A stretch of 64,000 nucleotides of DNA from Epithemia pelagica (Eukaryota > Bacillariophyta > Bacillariophyceae > Surirellales > Surirellaceae). The notes under the pieces are model-generated. The model did not search any database. It was not told the DNA's origin and saw only the letters and a list, made by a program, of their open reading frames with translations. How positions within the stretch are numbered: position 1 is the first letter of the stretch; every line of letters begins with the position of its first letter. Positions 1-10,594 of the stretch are shown one piece after another. A program made the position numbers and the translations under genes. The stretch is from positions 2,480,001-2,544,000 of the forward strand of contig OX337240.1 in assembly GCA_946965045.2 (NCBI GenBank). The letters run 5' to 3'.

Positions 1-1
1 C

Positions 2-358
2 GCCTTGGTCCGACCCACACTTTTGCTTTTGGCCAATCGTCCACTCCAAGCCACCCACCCACATTCGGCCGCATTCGCTCTCTTCCCGCAACTGGAGTTT
101 GCCCAACCAACCAGCCAACCTCGTCGCCAGAGCCAACAACAAAACGAGGTCTCCCAATGTTGCGATCCGGAGGCCAACATCCTCTTCTCTCGCTCGGTCA
201 CTCCATGGCCTCCCACCCAAAAAGTGCGCTGTGCCACAAAACTCGCTCCGGGGATCCGCACTACTACCCAGCTGGTCAACATGGCTTCCCCACACTTTGC
301 ATTCGCCTCACCCTGTCCAGTGTCCAGTCATCGATGGGGAGTAACCAATTCCTTGTAA
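2..358 (+). other. Open frame entering from the left edge, unclear
   Basis: A reading frame is open from the window edge to a stop at 356-358, without an ATG near its start. It encodes a Pro/Ser/Gln-rich stretch with no recognisable domain. It could be the 3' end of an upstream gene or a chance open frame. Nothing in the sequence decides between these. Confidence 0.15.
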
Positions 359-782
359 AAGCTAAAAGAGAGTGATCAATTTTGCGGGTTGATGGTTGGT
401 AGGTGATGGGGATTGAAGAATGACAATGCCCAAAAATACATAGGAGGGCATATATAATAGTATACAATAGCTCAAAGGTCGGTTCTACACTGTAAACTGT
501 AAAGTACTCGTACTCGTAACTCTCGTACCCGTACTTGTACGACAACCCTGACCAATAACAACCCGTGATTCGATCTAAGGATATTAGGACCAACTGTTAT
601 GCGACTGAAAGTGGCATTGGTCGCCTTGGAAATGCCTTCGCAATTCTCTTGGGCCCAATCATGATCTTGCCCGTCTCACAAAACTCTATAAACACACACA
701 CACAAAAGCAAGAGTCACACGAGTCCTTCTTGCCCGTTCTCTCTCTATTATGCGAGCGGACGAACATTCCCTGCGCCGCTAG
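359..782. other. Intergenic, no gene seen
   Basis: No credible coding frame. Around 505-545 there is a short run of CGTAC/CGTACT-like units, and at 690-706 a short CA-rich run. It is presumably the upstream region of the gene starting at 783. Confidence 0.4.
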
Positions 783-2657
783 ATGTGCCACAATTTCCCA
801 GAACAACGTTTGACGCACATGACAGCGCAACCACAGGACCGAGCGGACACACCCAAGTGGAAGAAGAAGAACAAGGGAGGAGGGAAACAAACTACTACTA
901 ATAAAAGGTGTCATGGTCCCTTGTGTTGTCTGTCATTCCAACGAAGACCAAAACCCGCAAAGGGTGGTGATGGTGACATTGTTCCCAAAGATGCATCGCG
1001 CCGAGGAGTGTTGCGACGGTTCAGCATGCCGGAACGGACGCACTGGGATGGAGAAGAGACCACCACGCTGGTGATGCCAAAGGATAGTCGGACGGGGTGT
1101 CTGATTGCCCCCTCCAAGGATTCCGTCCGCCGCATGCGAGGGATTGGCGCATTGGGCATGGAAGATCCCGTCTTTGGTAGTGGTCAGCCACGTCGACTGT
1201 CGCATCCGTCGCAGGTCTATGAAGACATGAGTCTGGGCGATATTCCCCGAGATATGCAAGATTTGATTAGTGTGGCGTCCGATCCAACCGCGCTCATGGA
1301 CAGTGGCTTGGATTCCCAACTCTTTCATTCCAGTCTGGGCGGGTGTGACCTGCAACACAGTCTCTCCGACTTTTCCTGGGCCACCTTGGTGGCGCCCGTA
1401 GAAACGTTGCTGCATTCCTCTCAGGGTACCAACAGTTTCGCCAGTTCTTCCAGGTTGAAAAACGCCAAACCCAACCAACCATATTGTAGCAGCAAAGTGG
1501 ATCCTTGGGGCACCATGAATTGGAAAAGGATACAACCCAGAAACATCTCGTTGTCCGATGCCGCATCGGCGACATCGGAAACGCAACACTCGACCACACG
1601 GGCCGAGAAAAGAAGCGGCGTCGTGTCCCTCACGTTGGGTGATTTGACCGCAACAACACCACGGCTCATTCGCCGAGCCAGGCATGGTGGTGGGGAGCGA
1701 CCACCACCATGCTCGGCCCCGAAGCAACCGAGTGAGGCGAGACAAAGGAGTCAACCCATCAATGCCCATACGCTGTATTGGAAACAAAGATCGCACACCA
1801 GTTCCGTATCTTCTTCGTCATCGTCGTCGTCCACGACCTTGAGAAATACGATTGCTCCCTTGTACCAACTCTCCAACAACAACACGAGACAACGAAGGGG
1901 ATCCACGGGCGATATTTCCCTTCATCTCTCCTCCTCCTCAGCCTCATCCTCCTGTTGCCACTTGAAGCAACGGTTGGATCTGCCGACTCCTCGACAGACT
2001 GGGCAAGACTGTCCCTCGAGGGTCACAGTTACTGATACAGCAACAGCAACGGCGGAACGAGGCACGGTTATACGCGACAACAAAGTTCAACATCATCATT
2101 CTAGTTGGATGGACGGAGTCCTGGTTGTGGACAATCCTAATCCTCTACAGGACGCATCAGAATCCAATGGTCCGCATCCCCGCCGGTACCTGGCCGACAT
2201 TGTTGTGGAGCAACCCACCCACGCCCCACGACGCACCGCAACCACGACTGGCACGTCTCTGAATCATTCGCAAAGTACCGACGCCGTCCTGGAACAGCCG
2301 CGTCCAAGGCTGCCGTCTCTCTTTGTTGTCCATTGTGCGTCGGGCTTGGAGCCTCGGCTGCTTCCCACCATTGCGGACATTTACAACAGCAATAGCTGCA
2401 GTACCAATACTCGCGTTCCAAGAAGACGAAATACCTGCCCCCTGAGGAATCAACTCCACTCGAGCAGCAGTCAAGATGTCTTGCACCCAACGTCGGTTCG
2501 AAGCTTTTACGAAGAGGAGGATCCCAAAGTAGTCTTGGCGGCAACAGCAACACCACCAGGCTGTCGTTTGGCTGGCATGACGGTTCGCGACAGTGGCCGA
2601 TATTTCGAAAGTACCCATGCCGTCATGTCGGAAGGAGAGCAGAATGTCATTCTGTAA
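783..2657 (+). CDS. Hypothetical Ser/Arg-rich disordered protein
   Basis: Single-exon frame of 624 codons from ATG 783; an in-frame ATG at 822 is an alternative start. I recognise no family. The protein is basic and low in hydrophobic clusters, with Ser-rich tracts (about residues 340-390) and Thr/Ala runs near residue 420. An RRFS-type basophilic kinase site sits near residue 78. There is no signal peptide or membrane segment. The only other long frame here, on the opposite strand at 933-1796, is low in complexity and lacks family features. It is most likely a disordered regulatory or scaffold protein; function unknown. Confidence 0.6.
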   Translation: MCHNFPEQRLTHMTAQPQDRADTPKWKKKNKGGGKQTTTNKRCHGPLCCLSFQRRPKPAKGGDGDIVPKDASRRGVLRRFSMPERTHWDGEETTTLVMPKDSRTGCLIAPSKDSVRRMRGIGALGMEDPVFGSGQPRRLSHPSQVYEDMSLGDIPRDMQDLISVASDPTALMDSGLDSQLFHSSLGGCDLQHSLSDFSWATLVAPVETLLHSSQGTNSFASSSRLKNAKPNQPYCSSKVDPWGTMNWKRIQPRNISLSDAASATSETQHSTTRAEKRSGVVSLTLGDLTATTPRLIRRARHGGGERPPPCSAPKQPSEARQRSQPINAHTLYWKQRSHTSSVSSSSSSSSTTLRNTIAPLYQLSNNNTRQRRGSTGDISLHLSSSSASSSCCHLKQRLDLPTPRQTGQDCPSRVTVTDTATATAERGTVIRDNKVQHHHSSWMDGVLVVDNPNPLQDASESNGPHPRRYLADIVVEQPTHAPRRTATTTGTSLNHSQSTDAVLEQPRPRLPSLFVVHCASGLEPRLLPTIADIYNSNSCSTNTRVPRRRNTCPLRNQLHSSSSQDVLHPTSVRSFYEEEDPKVVLAATATPPGCRLAGMTVRDSGRYFESTHAVMSEGEQNVIL

Positions 2658-2908
2658 ACTCGTATCCGTATGGTGGACATGGACCATGACGACGGTTCTA
2701 ATACAAATAGGATTGTGGTTTCTCTATTACTACTAATGAATACCTGTAGAGGAACGTAGGTACATGCGAGTTCCAAAATCCGAAATTGTACAAACTCGGG
2801 AATCCATTGTCCATGTAGAAGACATCATCCATCGTCGTTTGGTTGTTGGAGTCTCAATGTAAAGTAGGACTGCATCCATTCTCTTTTTTCGTTGCACGAT
2901 AGTGTTGG

Positions 2909-4411
2909 TCAGTCTGGATTCGTAGCATCATCCTCATCTTCTTCTTCTTCTTCTTGTGCTTGTGTCTGATACAATTCCATCAAGGCTTGAAAGGAATGGG
3001 CGTGACCGCCCGTCAAGGAGGCGAGTGGAATGGTATCGACGGGTGCTCGAAAATTGTGCAAACTACTGGGACGGACGGCGGGTTGTGGTTGAGCCGAAGG
3101 TGCCACCAATCGTACCACGGGTGCTGGTTCGGCGGACGGTTCCGCAGAAGCAGTGGCAGTCCTTGCCGCCGCCAGTCGTGACAGGTGGTCCCAGTCAAAC
3201 AAGAGCGCATCGGTACGGGGACCCCAGACATTGAAATCGACAATGTACAACTGGTACCTATCAAACAAGTCGTCGTCGTCGTCGTCATTGTTGTCATTGG
3301 GAAACGAAAAAGGATACAATGGACGTGGCCGTCGAGGTTCCAAATAGACATCCAGGACGTACTTGGTCATGTGTTGGGCCATGGCCATGGGTGCAACATG
3401 AGTCTGGTACACGGTGGCAATGAGTTCGGGGACCCACCACCAACCAGAGGATTGACAATACCGCGAACTCGATACTGCTGGTTGAGGTTGAGGCAGAACC
3501 TCCAACACGGGTGCTTGATCTTGAATCAAATGCGCAAAGCATTGATCGATACTTCGTTGACAAAGTGCCACGATTTGATGGTCCTGGACAAAACATCGAA
3601 ATTCCAGACTGGCATGCCAGGGATGATGAAATTTCCGCAAGACAATTTGCAATGGAAGATTGGTGTTGTTGTTGGTGGTGGATGGTTGTACGGGGGCGGT
3701 TTCTTCTTGTTCTGGTTCTGGTGCATGTTGTTGTGGTGGTAGGGAGGACTGGGATTGCAACAACAACAACAAGTCCACATCGGAGGCACAAAATTCACTG
3801 GATTTGAGCATCAAATAAACATCGCCTGCCGTTTGACACTCCAAGGTCCCTTCATTGATCCACGCCGCATCTTTGGGGGCACTCCAATTCAATTTGACCA
3901 AGACCGATCCACCCAAGGAACGAATGGCCTGCTGGAGTTTCACCGTCACCTCTTGCAAGGCCACGGGCCACTTTTGTTGTTCTGGTTCTGGTTGAGGTGG
4001 TTGTGGGCCACTGTTGTTGTGAGTGTCGTCGGGGACACTGCCGTTGGTGGTCGAGTCACTGTGGTCATCATCCTCGTCATCCTCGTCTACGACCCGTTCG
4101 GGACGACAGGCCAAACACGAGGAGGGTTGCGTGTTGGGGGGCAAGTGAATGCCATCTTGTTGCAAATAGTCCACAACGGCTTGCGATTGCGCAGTCGTCA
4201 AGTCCAACATGCGACTCTCAAAGGTTTGTGGAAAGGCAATGTCGTTGTCATTGTCGTCCAAAGAATGATTCGGGGAAGAACGATGACGAGCTGCTGCCGC
4301 GACCAAGAGGGGATACCACGACGAGAGTTGACAGGCTTGATAGTCGGACCATGAAGGAGATGATGATGCAACGGACGACCGAGCTTCATCGTCCATGGAG
4401 GATTCGCTCAT
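2909..4411 (-). CDS. CDC123: CDC123-like ATP-grasp chaperone for eIF2 assembly
   Basis: About 500 residues from the ATG at 4411; an in-frame upstream ATG-less extension reaches 4483. Family hallmarks are visible in order: VLVKLNWSAPKDAAWI, DVYLMLKSSEF, then EFRCFVQDHQIVALCQRS, and YIVDFNVWGPRTDALLFDW near the C-terminus. In characterised eukaryotes CDC123 is an ATP-grasp protein that binds the eIF2 gamma subunit and promotes eIF2 complex assembly in the cytosol. Acidic and Pro/Gln inserts (about residues 105-150) and a Gln/Glu/Asp-rich tail lengthen it beyond the usual 330-360 residues. Single exon. The divergently placed neighbour at 4554 shows no functional link. Confidence 0.9.
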   Translation of the reverse strand: MSESSMDDEARSSVASSSPSWSDYQACQLSSWYPLLVAAAARHRSSPNHSLDDNDNDIAFPQTFESRMLDLTTAQSQAVVDYLQQDGIHLPPNTQPSSCLACRPERVVDEDDEDDDHSDSTTNGSVPDDTHNNSGPQPPQPEPEQQKWPVALQEVTVKLQQAIRSLGGSVLVKLNWSAPKDAAWINEGTLECQTAGDVYLMLKSSEFCASDVDLLLLLQSQSSLPPQQHAPEPEQEETAPVQPSTTNNNTNLPLQIVLRKFHHPWHASLEFRCFVQDHQIVALCQRSIDQCFAHLIQDQAPVLEVLPQPQPAVSSSRYCQSSGWWWVPELIATVYQTHVAPMAMAQHMTKYVLDVYLEPRRPRPLYPFSFPNDNNDDDDDDLFDRYQLYIVDFNVWGPRTDALLFDWDHLSRLAAARTATASAEPSAEPAPVVRLVAPSAQPQPAVRPSSLHNFRAPVDTIPLASLTGGHAHSFQALMELYQTQAQEEEEEDEDDATNPD

Positions 4412-4553
4412 TCGTTCCGTTGTTGCTTTGGTTTGTTTGGGTTTTGACAAAAAGGCACCACACCGCCAACCCACCAACCACACAGGACTGCCGTTCTTTT
4501 TGCGTATTGCTGATACTAAAACTATGATTCAAGAATTCTGGGTGGTGGCCGTG

Positions 4554-4877
4554 CTAGTTCGGAGTGTGATTGTTGTTGTCGTTGTTGTTGGGACGAGGAT
4601 TGGCGTCTTGCGGACGTTGAACACGCGCTACGGCGTCGTGTCGTGGAATGTTGAGAGCGACGGCCCCGGGAGACAATTGGAGCCACACTCGTCCTTGCGT
4701 ATTGCCTGTCGTCAATTCTTGATGGGCGACAACGGATACCGCTGAATGAGGAGAAGCACCAACACCAATACTGGAAGAGGAATGGTTGAGTGGAATCGTC
4801 GTGGTGGTGGTGGTGGTGGTAGTAGTTGTGGATTTGGTCGTTGGATTCGACGACGATGACGACGGCGACCGTGCCAT
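4554..4877 (-). CDS. Small hypothetical protein with poly-Thr tract
   Basis: A 107-codon frame from ATG 4877, upstream of and on the same strand as CDC123. It begins with Ser-rich and poly-Thr runs (encoded by the GGT-rich repeat at 4799-4830). A more complex middle follows (QGRVWLQLSPGAVALNIPR) and then an Asn-rich end. No domain is recognised. It could be a genuine short gene, an exon, or a chance frame. Confidence 0.3.
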   Translation of the reverse strand: MARSPSSSSSNPTTKSTTTTTTTTTTTIPLNHSSSSIGVGASPHSAVSVVAHQELTTGNTQGRVWLQLSPGAVALNIPRHDAVARVQRPQDANPRPNNNDNNNHTPN

Positions 4878-4925
4878 GGCCAAGCACAAAACTGTGGAAC
4901 AACCTAGAGGTAGGTAGCTCCTCAT

Positions 4926-5293
4926 ATTACCCCCTCTCTACTAGAGCTATCGGAGTCTTACGTCTGACGGACTCGTGAATGAGGGTACCTATGTTCGTCC
5001 GTCACCCGAAAGGAAAATCCATAGCGCCAGCCGTGTCAAAACGTCAGCCTGCCATTCGATCGTAGATCGGTACGCCGGCCTTGCCTCGTAGTGTGTACTT
5101 GTCTCATTTTTTTCGAGCGCAACACCAGCACAAAGACGACCATGAGCACAACACCCAAACCCAAAAACAGACGGGAGGTACACGGTTCCCTTCCGGGTGA
5201 GTATACATATACGACATTGCACAAAAACCCAAAAGACTCAACCTCCGAGGAGTTTTGTGAATTGTCCAAACTCGTAACGATTCATCTTCGACA
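4926..5293. other. Intergenic, upstream region of the CR-RHS gene
   Basis: No gene seen. Short open frames on both strands here overlap each other and lack family features. The next gene starts at ATG 5294. Confidence 0.4.
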
Positions 5294-7084
5294 ATGGCAC
5301 GGTTTTTCAACATTCATGGCGCTCCTCGATACCTTGCGGAGACAACTGCGACGACTCTTTATGAAAGAAAGCCAGTCACCGAACTTTGGAACAAGCTCAC
5401 GCGAGTTGCCAAACTGCAATGGAAGCGAAAGAACCTTACCAGCGAACAACCTCCACTCTCACGAGCCCAAACGTGCCGAATCTTCCAAATCCATGGGCCG
5501 CCTGGAACTGGAAAGTCGAGCGCTGTCTTTGTCTGGATATCGCGAGCTTGTTGGAATGCGGATACGATGGCCACTTGGATTCATTGTTCGACGACGGTTG
5601 GGGAAGCCTGGACAATCGGGCGAGATGGGGAGGAAAGTTGCTCGCGAGCTATAATCTCTCCTGTTCCTCGTTGCGCACATGACTTGGTCGATGCTTCTTC
5701 TATTGCTGTATTCGACGGCGTCCGATCTGCTACACTGGAGACGTGGAGAGACCTGATGAATGCCCTGGCGAGGCTTGGAGTCTTTGTCATTGTTGTAACT
5801 TGCGAAGTGCTGTCGTTTCATGCCGGTGATTCCCAGGATATTCTCAAGATCGAGTACTCCTTTCCGTCGTGGGTCATGGCGGAATACGAGGAATCTTGCG
5901 AGTCCGATCAATTGTGGAGGCAAGTCTCGCATGTCTTTACTACCAACGCATCCGCACAGGACACGGAGGCTCGCCGACTGGAACTGCTTCACGAAAAGTT
6001 TGCCGTCGCAGGCCATTCTGCTCGCTTCATGTTTCAGTACACGGTTCGAGAAATAGTACGGAAACTTTCATACGAGGCCCGTACCATGGAAGGTATCGAT
6101 TCTTTGGAACGAGCTGTCCGGGCTGGTCGAAGTATTGGATCGGTCAATACCGTAGTTGCTCGGTTGGACGACGACAAGAACGGAGCAACGCCCTTGCAAA
6201 CTGCCGTCTTCCCTACGGATCAAGATTTGACGGCCACTGCGGCAAATCGCCGTGAGCTATTTGCATCGGACAATGACTTTGCAACAGAGAGCAGCTATGC
6301 TCGCTTGGTCAGCGCGAGCGCTACCGAGAAGGTCATCCATGAGATCATCACTACTTGTACTGATGTGTTTCGGCTTTGCTCTCTTGCTCGTCATTTGGAA
6401 AATCAAGCAATGGAGGGCTATGCTTTCAAACAATACCTTCACCAAAAGCTGAGAGAAGCAACTCAGCCGGGGAACAGTCTGACTTTACAGCAAAAAGACA
6501 ATGTGCAACAACTTCCAGTTTCTCGATTGATTGAATGCTCTTCGCCAGCACAAGTTACAGCGGTGCTGAAGAAGGTCATTATCCCTGACACATGGATCTT
6601 TGTAGCTGCTGGTCAACAAGAAGGGGCGTTCGATGCGGTTCATGTCGTGTCGACAGCACCGCCAACGGACGCCAGGATTCGATTTGTACAGGTCACAGTC
6701 CGACAGTCACACACGGTTCAATGGCATCTGATTGATACACTGCTGAGGAATCTGGCCAAAGGAGACACTCCCAAGACTTGGTCTCACTTGGAATTTCTAA
6801 TTCTCCGTCCCGAACAGGATGATCGAACGTTCGGGCTAGACTTGGCCGTTGGGGTTGTGGGCCTGGAGGATTACAGACGTTTTGATGGGGAACTTTGGGA
6901 TCGAACAGACTACCGTAGCAATGTGCAGTACCAGAAACTTTGGTTTGAAACTACTACTCAGAGATGTTATCCATCCACTCAGTCAGTGGAAGGTCTGTGC
7001 CAGACAAAAAGAAAAAGCTACGACAGGTACCAACGCTTGAAAAATGATGAAACGACAGAGGCACTCGCTGTCGTTTTGCTGTGA
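5294..7084 (+). CDS. CR-RHS-type P-loop NTPase with REase-like C-terminal domain
   Basis: An intact 596-residue single-exon protein. Walker A is GPPGTGKSS (residues 68-76). A Walker B-like strand IAVFDG (137-142) follows. The KFAVAGHSARFMF segment (about 235-247) matches the post-Walker-B region shared by trypanosome RHS and Crinkler-RHS proteins. The C-terminal third has FDAV (446-449) and RFVQVT (463-468), the strand pair of the restriction-endonuclease-like domain in this superfamily, with Gln where many nucleases have Glu. Family knowledge: these are NTPase-nuclease modules implicated in inter-genomic conflict or as effectors. No signal peptide or obvious Crinkler header domain is seen, so it probably acts inside the producing cell. 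Function is inferred from architecture. Confidence 0.7.
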   Translation: MARFFNIHGAPRYLAETTATTLYERKPVTELWNKLTRVAKLQWKRKNLTSEQPPLSRAQTCRIFQIHGPPGTGKSSAVFVWISRACWNADTMATWIHCSTTVGEAWTIGRDGEESCSRAIISPVPRCAHDLVDASSIAVFDGVRSATLETWRDLMNALARLGVFVIVVTCEVLSFHAGDSQDILKIEYSFPSWVMAEYEESCESDQLWRQVSHVFTTNASAQDTEARRLELLHEKFAVAGHSARFMFQYTVREIVRKLSYEARTMEGIDSLERAVRAGRSIGSVNTVVARLDDDKNGATPLQTAVFPTDQDLTATAANRRELFASDNDFATESSYARLVSASATEKVIHEIITTCTDVFRLCSLARHLENQAMEGYAFKQYLHQKLREATQPGNSLTLQQKDNVQQLPVSRLIECSSPAQVTAVLKKVIIPDTWIFVAAGQQEGAFDAVHVVSTAPPTDARIRFVQVTVRQSHTVQWHLIDTLLRNLAKGDTPKTWSHLEFLILRPEQDDRTFGLDLAVGVVGLEDYRRFDGELWDRTDYRSNVQYQKLWFETTTQRCYPSTQSVEGLCQTKRKSYDRYQRLKNDETTEALAVVLL

Positions 7085-7411
7085 ACAACCGTTCAGAATT
7101 ATCGGGGAAGATTGTTCCTAAATTACCCACTCTCTGCATTCTTGTGTTAGTACTAGAAATACTTTCGACAGATGGTGGTCGTTGTTTTGGACAGCAGTGT
7201 CACGGCGGAATGTAACATTTCATTTTACATGATATCTCAGTAGTTAGTAATGACGAAACAGCAAGACAATTGTTTGAGAGCAAACAGATTATTCCGAATA
7301 AACAACTATGGGCTCTATAGTTTCGCCATTGTAGGACATACATGCCCAACATGTTGCACAATTCCGGATTTCCAGATTTATCCTTCCCCGAAGCACCACG
7401 GCGAGTATTGG
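7085..7411. other. Intergenic between CR-RHS gene and Kelch pseudogene
   Basis: No coding sequence supported. It probably contains the 3' flank of the minus-strand Kelch pseudogene. Confidence 0.4.
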
Positions 7412-8102
7412 TCATGGTTCATTCAGATTTTCATGTCCGGTGGAAAAGGGGGAAATATTAGCATGATGGATAAACATTCCTTCCCGAAAATGAAACCATC
7501 CGTTGGGCTGCTGCTCACAGAGTCGACGAAAACACCACGTATTCTTGTCCATTAGTGGTAATGTCGCACAGGTAGGATTGCCCCATCCACCGATCGCAGC
7601 AACTTGATTGGCAACAGTCATAATACGGCAGCCTTCACGGCGATTTGTGAATGGTGGGAGATTCTAAATGCGGTTGCTGTGAGTATCCAAGACTTCCACG
7701 GTTTGGCTGCGTCCACCCTTAACAACAAGACAAGATCCCACGGCAACGACTGTACAAGTTGCTCGTGGAACGGAAAGTTCCAAATCAGAGTGAGTCGTCC
7801 AAGAAGACAACAACGAAATAAATGTAGAAGCAGTCACAGTCTCCCCCTTTGTCTCATCATTATCACGGTTGTCCTTCTCGCCACTGCTTGTCTTGTTGTG
7901 CTAAATTCAGTACAAGAACGGAATTGGTGACTTGTCCGTCTTGTTGATATCCACCCAACACGACGATCGTATGATCGAGGACGACCGAATCATGATTGTA
8001 ACGCCATCCTCCTTTGAGAGGAGGCCAGTCGCTTTCATTCCATTCTGCTGTCTCATCCAGAAGGACAAGGCCCGACTGCCATGTTTGTTCGTGCAGTGTC
8101 AT
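7412..8102 (-). pseudogene. Kelch-repeat gene remnant with internal deletion
   Basis: The ATG at 8102 opens with the same N-terminus as the intact Kelch genes (MTLHEQTWQSGLVLLDE), with a GYQQDG first blade. After the WREGQP residues near 7864 the sequence jumps to the part coding for the region after the fourth blade. About 0.5 kb of the middle is missing and the junction changes frame. Further on, a Trp codon conserved in the paralogues is TAG at 7664-7666. The end (NQVAAIGGWGNPTCATLPL and the Cys/Arg-rich tail) is well preserved. The promoter-side spacer is shared with the gene at 22438, its partner in the inverted duplication. Confidence 0.85.
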
Positions 8103-8771
8103 GGCTTACTCTCACTTTTCTGGAATAGAAATTTGTGGGTGCGAGGTGATGCGAGGGAGAGAGCACTCCGCCACGTACGGAGGACGGACGGTCGATCACG
8201 AAAGAAAAGAGAGCGCGAAGAGAATTTCGGCCGTTCTCTTTTGTTTGCAAGGATGTCATGGCAAAGACGACGATGTACAATAGATGCTCGCTGCTTTTGT
8301 AGATGCACCTATTTCGATCCATTCTCGTCCTGAAAAGTGTTCTGCCTGGGGGCAGCAACGACACGTGGGGCACTGGACTTGACGGAAAGGGGGACACGTG
8401 AGGTGTGGTGAAACCCACTTTGTCAAGACTGTTCGGTGCTGTATATCCATCTATACACATCATCAACACAGAGCAATGGTCGGAGGAATCTTGTTCTTCT
8501 TCAGGAGGGGGCACAAGGATGCAATTGGACGACCACCAAGAATGATTGCAGTGGACTGTATCATTGATTCTTAGATGATTGATCATTCTGGACATGTTTG
8601 AGCCATCCATCGACATTTATCATCAGTACATGGCTCAGCGGTGAGTCAAAGTTTCTTTTCATCCCTCCAGGACTTGGTCTCACAAAACGACCATCGATCC
8701 AGACGGTAACACCACAACAAACAAGAACAACTTGTCTAGCAACAAACCAAAACAACCACAACAACAACAGC
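8103..8771. other. Divergent spacer between Kelch remnant and membrane-protein gene
   Basis: Noncoding. Closely similar to 21722-22437 (inverted) and, in part, to 28655-28960. It presumably held a bidirectional promoter region, because in both arms the two genes diverge from it. Confidence 0.6.
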
Positions 8772-9774
8772 ATGACGCAATCTATTTCCTTCTTCTTCCA
8801 TACCACCACCATGACCATGATTGTGGCATGGATGCCTCCTTATTCCCGGTCCGTCGTCCATGCCATGGAACAGGGAGGGTTGCCCACCAGTCTCCGTCGC
8901 CTCCAACACTATGCCAAAGTCTTGCAAGAGCATCGTTCGTTGCGACCCGCTGCCGCGCAAGGCCACACAGCACAGGACCGGATGGAAGCCGATCGTCAAC
9001 GGTACGCTATCGATACCGAACTCGTGTCTCTTGTTGCAGCAGAATTGCCATGTTTGAGTTTCCATTCTTGTCTGTGACATGTATACCGCATAAAGGCTCA
9101 CACGATTTTTGTATGTTTCGATTCAATCCAACGTGTACAGGGCTCTGGGAGAAGGTTTGTATGGTATCTCCATGTCGTATCCTGGGACGGATGATGATTA
9201 TGGCTTGTCGTTTTCGTTTTCGTATCCACCCGGTGGAGATTTCTCCATGTCGTTTCCATCCTGGGACGACGAAGGATCCTTTTCCTATCCACCCACTACC
9301 GGCTTTTCGTATCCCTTGTCCTTTGACTACGACGAAATTAGCAATGATGTCGTGGACAATGGCCAGCAAAGCAGCACGAGTGATGGCACTGCATCTACTG
9401 TTAGCCATGGAGGACACAATGGCAACAACAACCACCAGGGGACGACAAGTCCGAATGACAATGACAATGAGGACGGCACGAGCACCAGTGAACCGTCGGG
9501 TCCGAACAATGCGGAACCGAATCCCACCGAAACGGACGGTTCGGCCATTGTCCAGAATGCTGCCACGAGTGACACGAAACACATGACGACGGGATCGATT
9601 GTGGCCGTGGTGTTGGGTGCCATGGTATTGGTCCTGGCCAGTGTGGCCATGGCGGTTCGTCACCTTCGCAAACTGTCCTTGTCGTCGTCGTCTGGTATGA
9701 GTGCCATTTGGAGTAGTAGCAGTAGTTCCGAGTCGTCGTCCGTGGAAGGATTTACGGCCACCACGCCCGTGTAA
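8772..9774 (+). CDS. Type I membrane protein, Ser/Tyr/Pro-rich, two exons
   Basis: Joined exons 8772-9001 and 9141-9774 give 287 residues. The 139-nt intron has a GTACGC donor and ACAG acceptor. The join is supported by the inverted paralogue at 20717-21721, where both exon lengths (230 and 634 nt) and splice sites are identical. The hydrophobic start (ISFFFHTTTMTMIVAW) looks like a signal peptide. The ectodomain has repeated SYPPGGDFSMSFPSWDDEGS-like Ser/Tyr/Pro/Asp units, then an Asn/Thr/Ser-rich low-complexity region. A single hydrophobic helix (GSIVAVVLGAMVLVLASVAM) and a short Ser-rich cytosolic tail follow. No catalytic domain is recognised. A cell-surface or wall-associated role is plausible but unproven. 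Confidence 0.75.
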
Positions 9775-10594
9775 AAGAAGAAGAAGATCGTCACAAAAGG
9801 AGCCTACCAGAAAGGCGGGGGGTGAAACGGTGGACGACAATGACGGTCGTGTTGTTGTGTTTTTATTTTTTATTGCAAGAGCAAAAAGGGGATGTGAGGA
9901 ACGAGTCATTTTGTTGTAGGGGCTCTCTGTGTAGTGTTGTTGGTGATGATGTGTGCCACACCAATTTGTAAACAAAGAAGAACAAGAAACCTAGATAGAG
10001 AGATAATCTGGTCGGTCGATCTACTAGAAAGATAACGTGTATATGTTTCCCATTCCGTATGTCATGGGATGCGGAAGTCATTTGACCCTGGCAACGAATG
10101 TCTGTGTGTTGGTTCGATTTCGTAGGTGCGGTCTTGGAAACAAACAATACGTGTTTCTGTGGAACGGCCAAGTGTCAATCTGTGGCAATGGCTGGCAAGG
10201 TACTTCTAATGAAAACATAGCTAGCTGGATGAATCATCTCTACCACGCCTCCAAGCTTTTGGCGAGAGGACTTGACGAACATCGAACACATAAGGTACTC
10301 CTAGTTTTTCGTCGTCTCCTCTTCAAGTTAGGAGAGTGGGGCAAAGCAAATCTACTCATCCTATCACGCATCGCTAGATTGATAATTACAAAAATCGATC
10401 GTTGCTCCACAATGACATCCAGAATCACACAATCCGAATTCCGAATCTTCTCTATGGAAAGTGGTCAGTGGTATTCGTACGCCTCTCTCAAAACACACAC
10501 CCCGACAGAAAGATCTGTCACCGATTGACAATGAGCATCGACTCGCAAGAATAGGCAACCTCAAAGATTCACCGAAACAACATCTTATCTCCCC
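9775..10594. other. Intergenic; end of left duplication arm
   Basis: 9775 to about 10150 is the downstream flank shared with 20330-20716. From there to 10594 I see no gene; it is the upstream region of the hydroxylase at 10595. Confidence 0.45.

Larger units (their letters stand above)
7412..10160. repeat. Left arm of large inverted duplication
   Basis: This segment matches 20330-23646 in inverted orientation, in the same order: Kelch gene, shared upstream spacer, type I membrane-protein gene, and a 3' flank ending near 10150. Coding and noncoding parts are both recognisably similar. The left arm lost most of its Kelch gene. The arms flank about 10 kb containing the hydroxylase, PC-esterase, glucokinase and FPPS genes. 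Confidence 0.85.

Noticed and set aside
933-1796. Long minus-strand frame opposite the first hypothetical gene
   Set aside because: It overlaps the longer plus-strand frame, has irregular composition and shows no family features. Treated as an antisense shadow.
5091-5293. N-terminal extension or header domain upstream of the CR-RHS gene
   Set aside because: The overlapping frame starting at 5091 is in a different phase and lacks Crinkler header features. No splice pair joining it was convincing.
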